From NCBI GenBank assembly GCA_030741455.1, contig JASLVI010000017.1:1-19138 (forward strand): 19,138 nt of DNA. Reading direction: 5' to 3'. The stretch is from Candidatus Poseidoniaceae archaeon (GTDB lineage: Archaea > Thermoplasmatota > Poseidoniia > Poseidoniales > Poseidoniaceae). The position numbers and the translations under genes are program-made. Under the pieces are notes generated by a model. It was given only the letters and a program-made list of their open reading frames with translations. It ran no database searches and was not told the origin of the DNA. Of this stretch, positions 16,643 through 19,138 are shown one piece after another. Each line of letters opens with the position of its first letter. Within the stretch, counting starts at the first letter, position 1.

Positions 16643-19138
16643 AAAACAACCCATATCTCTGCAACGATGTTTCTTCCACCCTTACTGGATTCTCCAGTAG
16701 GATTGTATTCTTGGCCATTGTATAATCCACGATATGTCAATTCATTGACTTGCCCATTCATATCGACCCATGATGTAATGTCATAATTCCATTGTTTAAC
16801 ATCCTGCCCAGCGCACCATCCTGCACGTCCAAATGGCCATGAACCAAACTGGTTTGCTACGACACCGTTGCTCACTTCATTTTCACATCCAGTATTTGAA
16901 TTGACGATTGGATGCCATTCATACACATGATTGGAACCCATGTAGTAATGGTGTTGATGATCACAAAATTCAGCACAATTCGCATCATCCTTTTGGAAAC
17001 CATGCCCCGTAATTGTCGCAACAATTTCAACACGAGTTGTATTGTCTGGAACAGTGAAATTTAGGTTTCTTACGTAACGACTCTCATTGTTGTATGTTCC
17101 ATCAAATTGTCCTCCAGTAAAACCGAATTCTGCATCAAAGGCACGCTCACCACTGCCCCAATTTGAGAAGAGGAATTTAATCGTCATGTCCCCTTTATTG
17201 GCACCTTTGTATCGGAACCTTCGATCTTGATCATCCTCCAGCATGAATAGGTATGGACTAATGTCGGTTAACCAACGACCTTCCCTGCCATATGTTGTAA
17301 TCCATCGCATAAATTCAGTGCCACACACAGATGAATTGTCTGCATCACAGATGTAAAGATGTGCGAGATAATCCCATTCGTGACATCCTCCATAGGTTCC
17401 ATCACTCTTCTGATATCGGTTGCTACGTTCATCGCATGCATGTTCATGAAAGACTTCCAAGGTATCGTATGAACTCATATTGCTCGGCATCGTGAATGAT
17501 GCATTCCTGTATGAGTTATGGTTCGCACCCCAACCGCCAGCATGTCGCTCAAAGTCATACAGGTTTACGACGTCGATTCCATCGTCTTGCATGCGAATTT
17601 CAGGTTCAAATTCCGCATTCCATTGGTGTGGTTCGTAGGTATAGTGAAACGGATCGTTTGTCTGAGAAATCCATGCGTAAATGGAACCCGTATCTCTGGC
17701 TCGCTGGAATCGATCGATGCCCATGAAGAAGGGGCTGTTGAAATTCGAAATCATCTGACCCAATCCACCTTGAATGTTACTTGCATCCATGTCGATGTAG
17801 TGAATTCGGCCATCCCATTTCTCCTCTTCACTTGGATTTAAACGAGCTTCAACATCACTTTTTCGAGAGAGAACATCGTTATGATATGTTGAATCGAAGG
17901 AACCATAGAACAAATGTGTATTTTCAGGAAGGTTACGTATGAAGGTACCTGGATTGGTTGACCATGTCCCTGAATTCGAATTTCCACTCCCATCGGTATA
18001 CTTGAACATGAACAGGTATACATCGTTTCCAGTCCATTTGTTTTGGAATGTAAATGTTCCATCCAGTGTGGGGACCGTGAATGTAGGTACAATATCCATT
18101 GGTCCAGAGACGCTTGTACCTGCAGTCCATTGAACCGGTTTTTGATTAATGGAGCATCCATCCACATCGATGGTCCAACGTTGAGGACTATTCGCACATA
18201 TGTCTACATTAGCGAAGACGCCATCATTATCGAGATCTGCACATCCAACAGCATTCACTTGTAACCCATTCGGTGTTCCTTCACATTCATCGATGAGGTC
18301 ATTGATCGAATCTCCATCGCTATCTCGTTCGACAGCAGCACAGCCAAATTCATCGACATCTAGTGCACCAAGAGGCGTGGTTGGACACAAATCTAAGGTT
18401 GCACCAGTTGCATTTACATCGTTAACATTGTCATTGTCATCGTCTAAATCCTCGGTTGAATCATAACAACCATCCATATCAAAATCTGTTAATGAATCAC
18501 GTTCCAGCATCCAATTTGAACGACCCTTTGGACACAAATCGGTTGTATCATTTTCACCGTCATTATCATCGTCCAGATCTTCAAGAAGATCATTACAACC
18601 ATCTTGGTCCCAATCATTGTACAAGTTCGCAGGCCAGTTTATTTCACCATCCAAACAAGCATCATATACGTCGAGAATTCCATCTCCATCATCGTCATCA
18701 TCATTCGTATCGTCATGGCAGCCATCGCGATCTCGGTCATTTTGAACGGTACTTATCCAACCAATGGGCGATGTACAACCATCGTTCGAATCCATAATTC
18801 CATCATTGTCATCGTCGAGATCTTCATCATAATCGCGACAACCATCTTGATCAGCATCGCTTTGTACATTCGATGCCCAACCATCAGATTCTCCAAATCC
18901 GTCTGGACACAAATCGAAGTCATCAAGAATACCGTCGCCGTCTTGATCGTCGTTTGCTTCAATGATAATGGTCGTATTCCGATAATCATCCGTCAACGTG
19001 TACATTCCACATTCCGCCATCGTGGATACAATGAATGATTCAGATCGAGTATCCAATTCTGTTAACATATAGGTAAATGTTCCATCCTGCTGAATTGAAA
19101 GTTGATTTGACTCAAGTATGGAATTCTCATCGGGAATT
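16621..19138 (-). CDS. Exported TSP3 / redoxin-like / PNGase F-like protein (5' end outside window)
   Basis: The minus-strand frame is open to base 19138, so the N-terminus, and any signal peptide, lies off the right edge; 838 residues are visible. Numbering below is from the Met codon at 19068-19066. After a beta-rich start, residues about 39-305 are cysteine-containing TSP3 repeats. Residues 320-500 resemble a redoxin fold without cysteines. Residues about 500-815 align with bacterial PNGase F over its full length (about 314 residues mature), which cuts N-glycans from asparagine. CHEWD (Asp566) matches Asp60, NCAEFC (Glu700) matches Glu206, and GRAGWC (Arg748) matches Arg248; disulfide cysteines 545/562, 698/702 and 728/752 are kept. 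Glu118 is replaced by Ser635. No C-terminal anchor is visible. Secretion and glycan cleavage are inferred; loss of Glu118 could lower activity. Confidence 0.85.
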   Translation of the reverse strand, partial: IPDENSILESNQLSIQQDGTFTYMLTELDTRSESFIVSTMAECGMYTLTDDYRNTTIIIEANDDQDGDGILDDFDLCPDGFGESDGWASNVQSDADQDGCRDYDEDLDDDNDGIMDSNDGCTSPIGWISTVQNDRDRDGCHDDTNDDDDDGDGILDVYDACLDGEINWPANLYNDWDQDGCNDLLEDLDDDNDGENDTTDLCPKGRSNWMLERDSLTDFDMDGCYDSTEDLDDDNDNVNDVNATGATLDLCPTTPLGALDVDEFGCAAVERDSDGDSINDLIDECEGTPNGLQVNAVGCADLDNDGVFANVDICANSPQRWTIDVDGCSINQKPVQWTAGTSVSGPMDIVPTFTVPTLDGTFTFQNKWTGNDVYLFMFKYTDGSGNSNSGTWSTNPGTFIRNLPENTHLFYGSFDSTYHNDVLSRKSDVEARLNPSEEEKWDGRIHYIDMDASNIQGGLGQMISNFNSPFFMGIDRFQRARDTGSIYAWISQTNDPFHYTYEPHQWNAEFEPEIRMQDDGIDVVNLYDFERHAGGWGANHNSYRNASFTMPSNMSSYDTLEVFHEHACDERSNRYQKSDGTYGGCHEWDYLAHLYICDADNSSVCGTEFMRWITTYGREGRWLTDISPYLFMLEDDQDRRFRYKGANKGDMTIKFLFSNWGSGERAFDAEFGFTGGQFDGTYNNESRYVRNLNFTVPDNTTRVEIVATITGHGFQKDDANCAEFCDHQHHYYMGSNHVYEWHPIVNSNTGCENEVSNGVVANQFGSWPFGRAGWCAGQDVKQWNYDITSWVDMNGQVNELTYRGLYNGQEYNPTGESSKGGRNIVAEIWVVFYTNSTI
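16624..17571 (-). other. PNGase F-like glycosidase region, encoded
   Basis: The region codes for the two-domain part that matches PNGase F. Codons for the key residues: Asp566 at 17371-17373, Ser635 (in place of Glu118) at 17164-17166, and Glu700 at 16969-16971. Trp565 and Trp637 match Trp59 and Trp120. The first disulfide loop is about 12 residues longer than in the bacterial enzyme. Confidence 0.82.
17629..18111 (-). other. Redoxin-like, cysteine-free domain, encoded
   Basis: Residues 320-480 follow the peroxiredoxin/TlpA order: PTFTVPTLDGTFT as the entry strand, DVYLFMFKY as the first core strand, where a redox CxxC motif would come next but is replaced by DGSGNSNSG, HLFYGSFDS as the second strand, and FFMGIDR then GSIYAW as the substrate-facing hairpin. 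No cysteine occurs between residues 306 and 544, so it cannot act as a thiol enzyme. Confidence 0.5.
18385..18909 (-). repeat. Cysteine-paired TSP3 repeats with 40-49 residue period
   Basis: Four tandem units share the plan W, then D-x-D-x-DGC-x-D-x-x-EDLDDDND, then D-x-C. The closing cysteines lie at residues 54, 98, 138, 179 and 228, a step of 40 to 49 residues. Two cysteines per unit fit the disulfide-linked calcium-binding form of thrombospondin type 3 repeats. Confidence 0.82.

Noticed and set aside
18456..18797. His- and Asn-rich + strand open frame over the TSP3 repeats
   Set aside because: It is the antisense shadow of the Asp-rich repeats of the minus-strand gene; the low-complexity His pattern comes from reading GAT-rich DNA backward.
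18385..18909. Periodic sequence that could be taken for a CRISPR array
   Set aside because: The period of 120-147 bases is variable, the units are diverged at DNA level, and the frame is fully open as TSP3 repeats.

Overview
The window looks like part of a marine planktonic archaeal chromosome, most likely a Poseidoniales (Marine Group II) or related Thermoplasmatota lineage. This is an inference. It rests on an archaeal-type serine hydroxymethyltransferase, several large Asp-rich TSP3/PKD surface proteins, GGTGA-type ribosome binding sites, tight gene packing with ATGA/GTGA/TGATG overlaps, and modest GC content by eye. I see no rRNA, tRNA, CRISPR array or insertion sequence.

Left part (1-9229, all + strand). 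The 3' part of an RND/MMPL-type membrane transporter is cut by the left edge. It is followed by an EVE-domain (THYN1-like) protein, a class I PLP aminotransferase, a large polytopic membrane protein with a TPR-like soluble middle, archaeal GlyA, and an unrecognised 340-residue protein joined to glyA by a GTGA overlap. That last protein appears to be an internal duplication with a distant V4R-like pattern.

Middle (9230-14042). After a 101-base gap, the largest in the + gene run, comes an ATGA-coupled pair of exported proteins. The first is a 1059-residue TSP3-repeat protein with an N-terminal membrane segment and a barrel-sandwich (biotinyl/lipoyl-like) domain spliced into its repeats. The second is a PKD-type protein with a signal peptide and a C-terminal membrane anchor. 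They look like partners on the cell surface.

Right part (14043-19138). A PepP-type M24 metallopeptidase with a complete metal-binding set is followed by a radical-SAM protein that matches MqnC of the futalosine menaquinone route. Its end overlaps by 22 bases, tail to tail, with a minus-strand gene cut by the right edge. That gene encodes an extracellular protein with cysteine-paired TSP3 repeats, a cysteine-free redoxin-like domain, and a C-terminal region that aligns over its whole length with bacterial PNGase F (peptide-N-glycosidase F).

The most interesting element is this PNGase F-like protein. It keeps the residues matching Asp60, Glu206, Arg248 and the disulfides of the bacterial enzyme, but has Ser in place of Glu118. 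It suggests that this organism may remove N-glycans from proteins outside the cell, with peptides then taken up and trimmed by peptidases. The second novelty is the barrel-sandwich insertion in the TSP3 protein. The third is the duplicated protein coupled to glyA.
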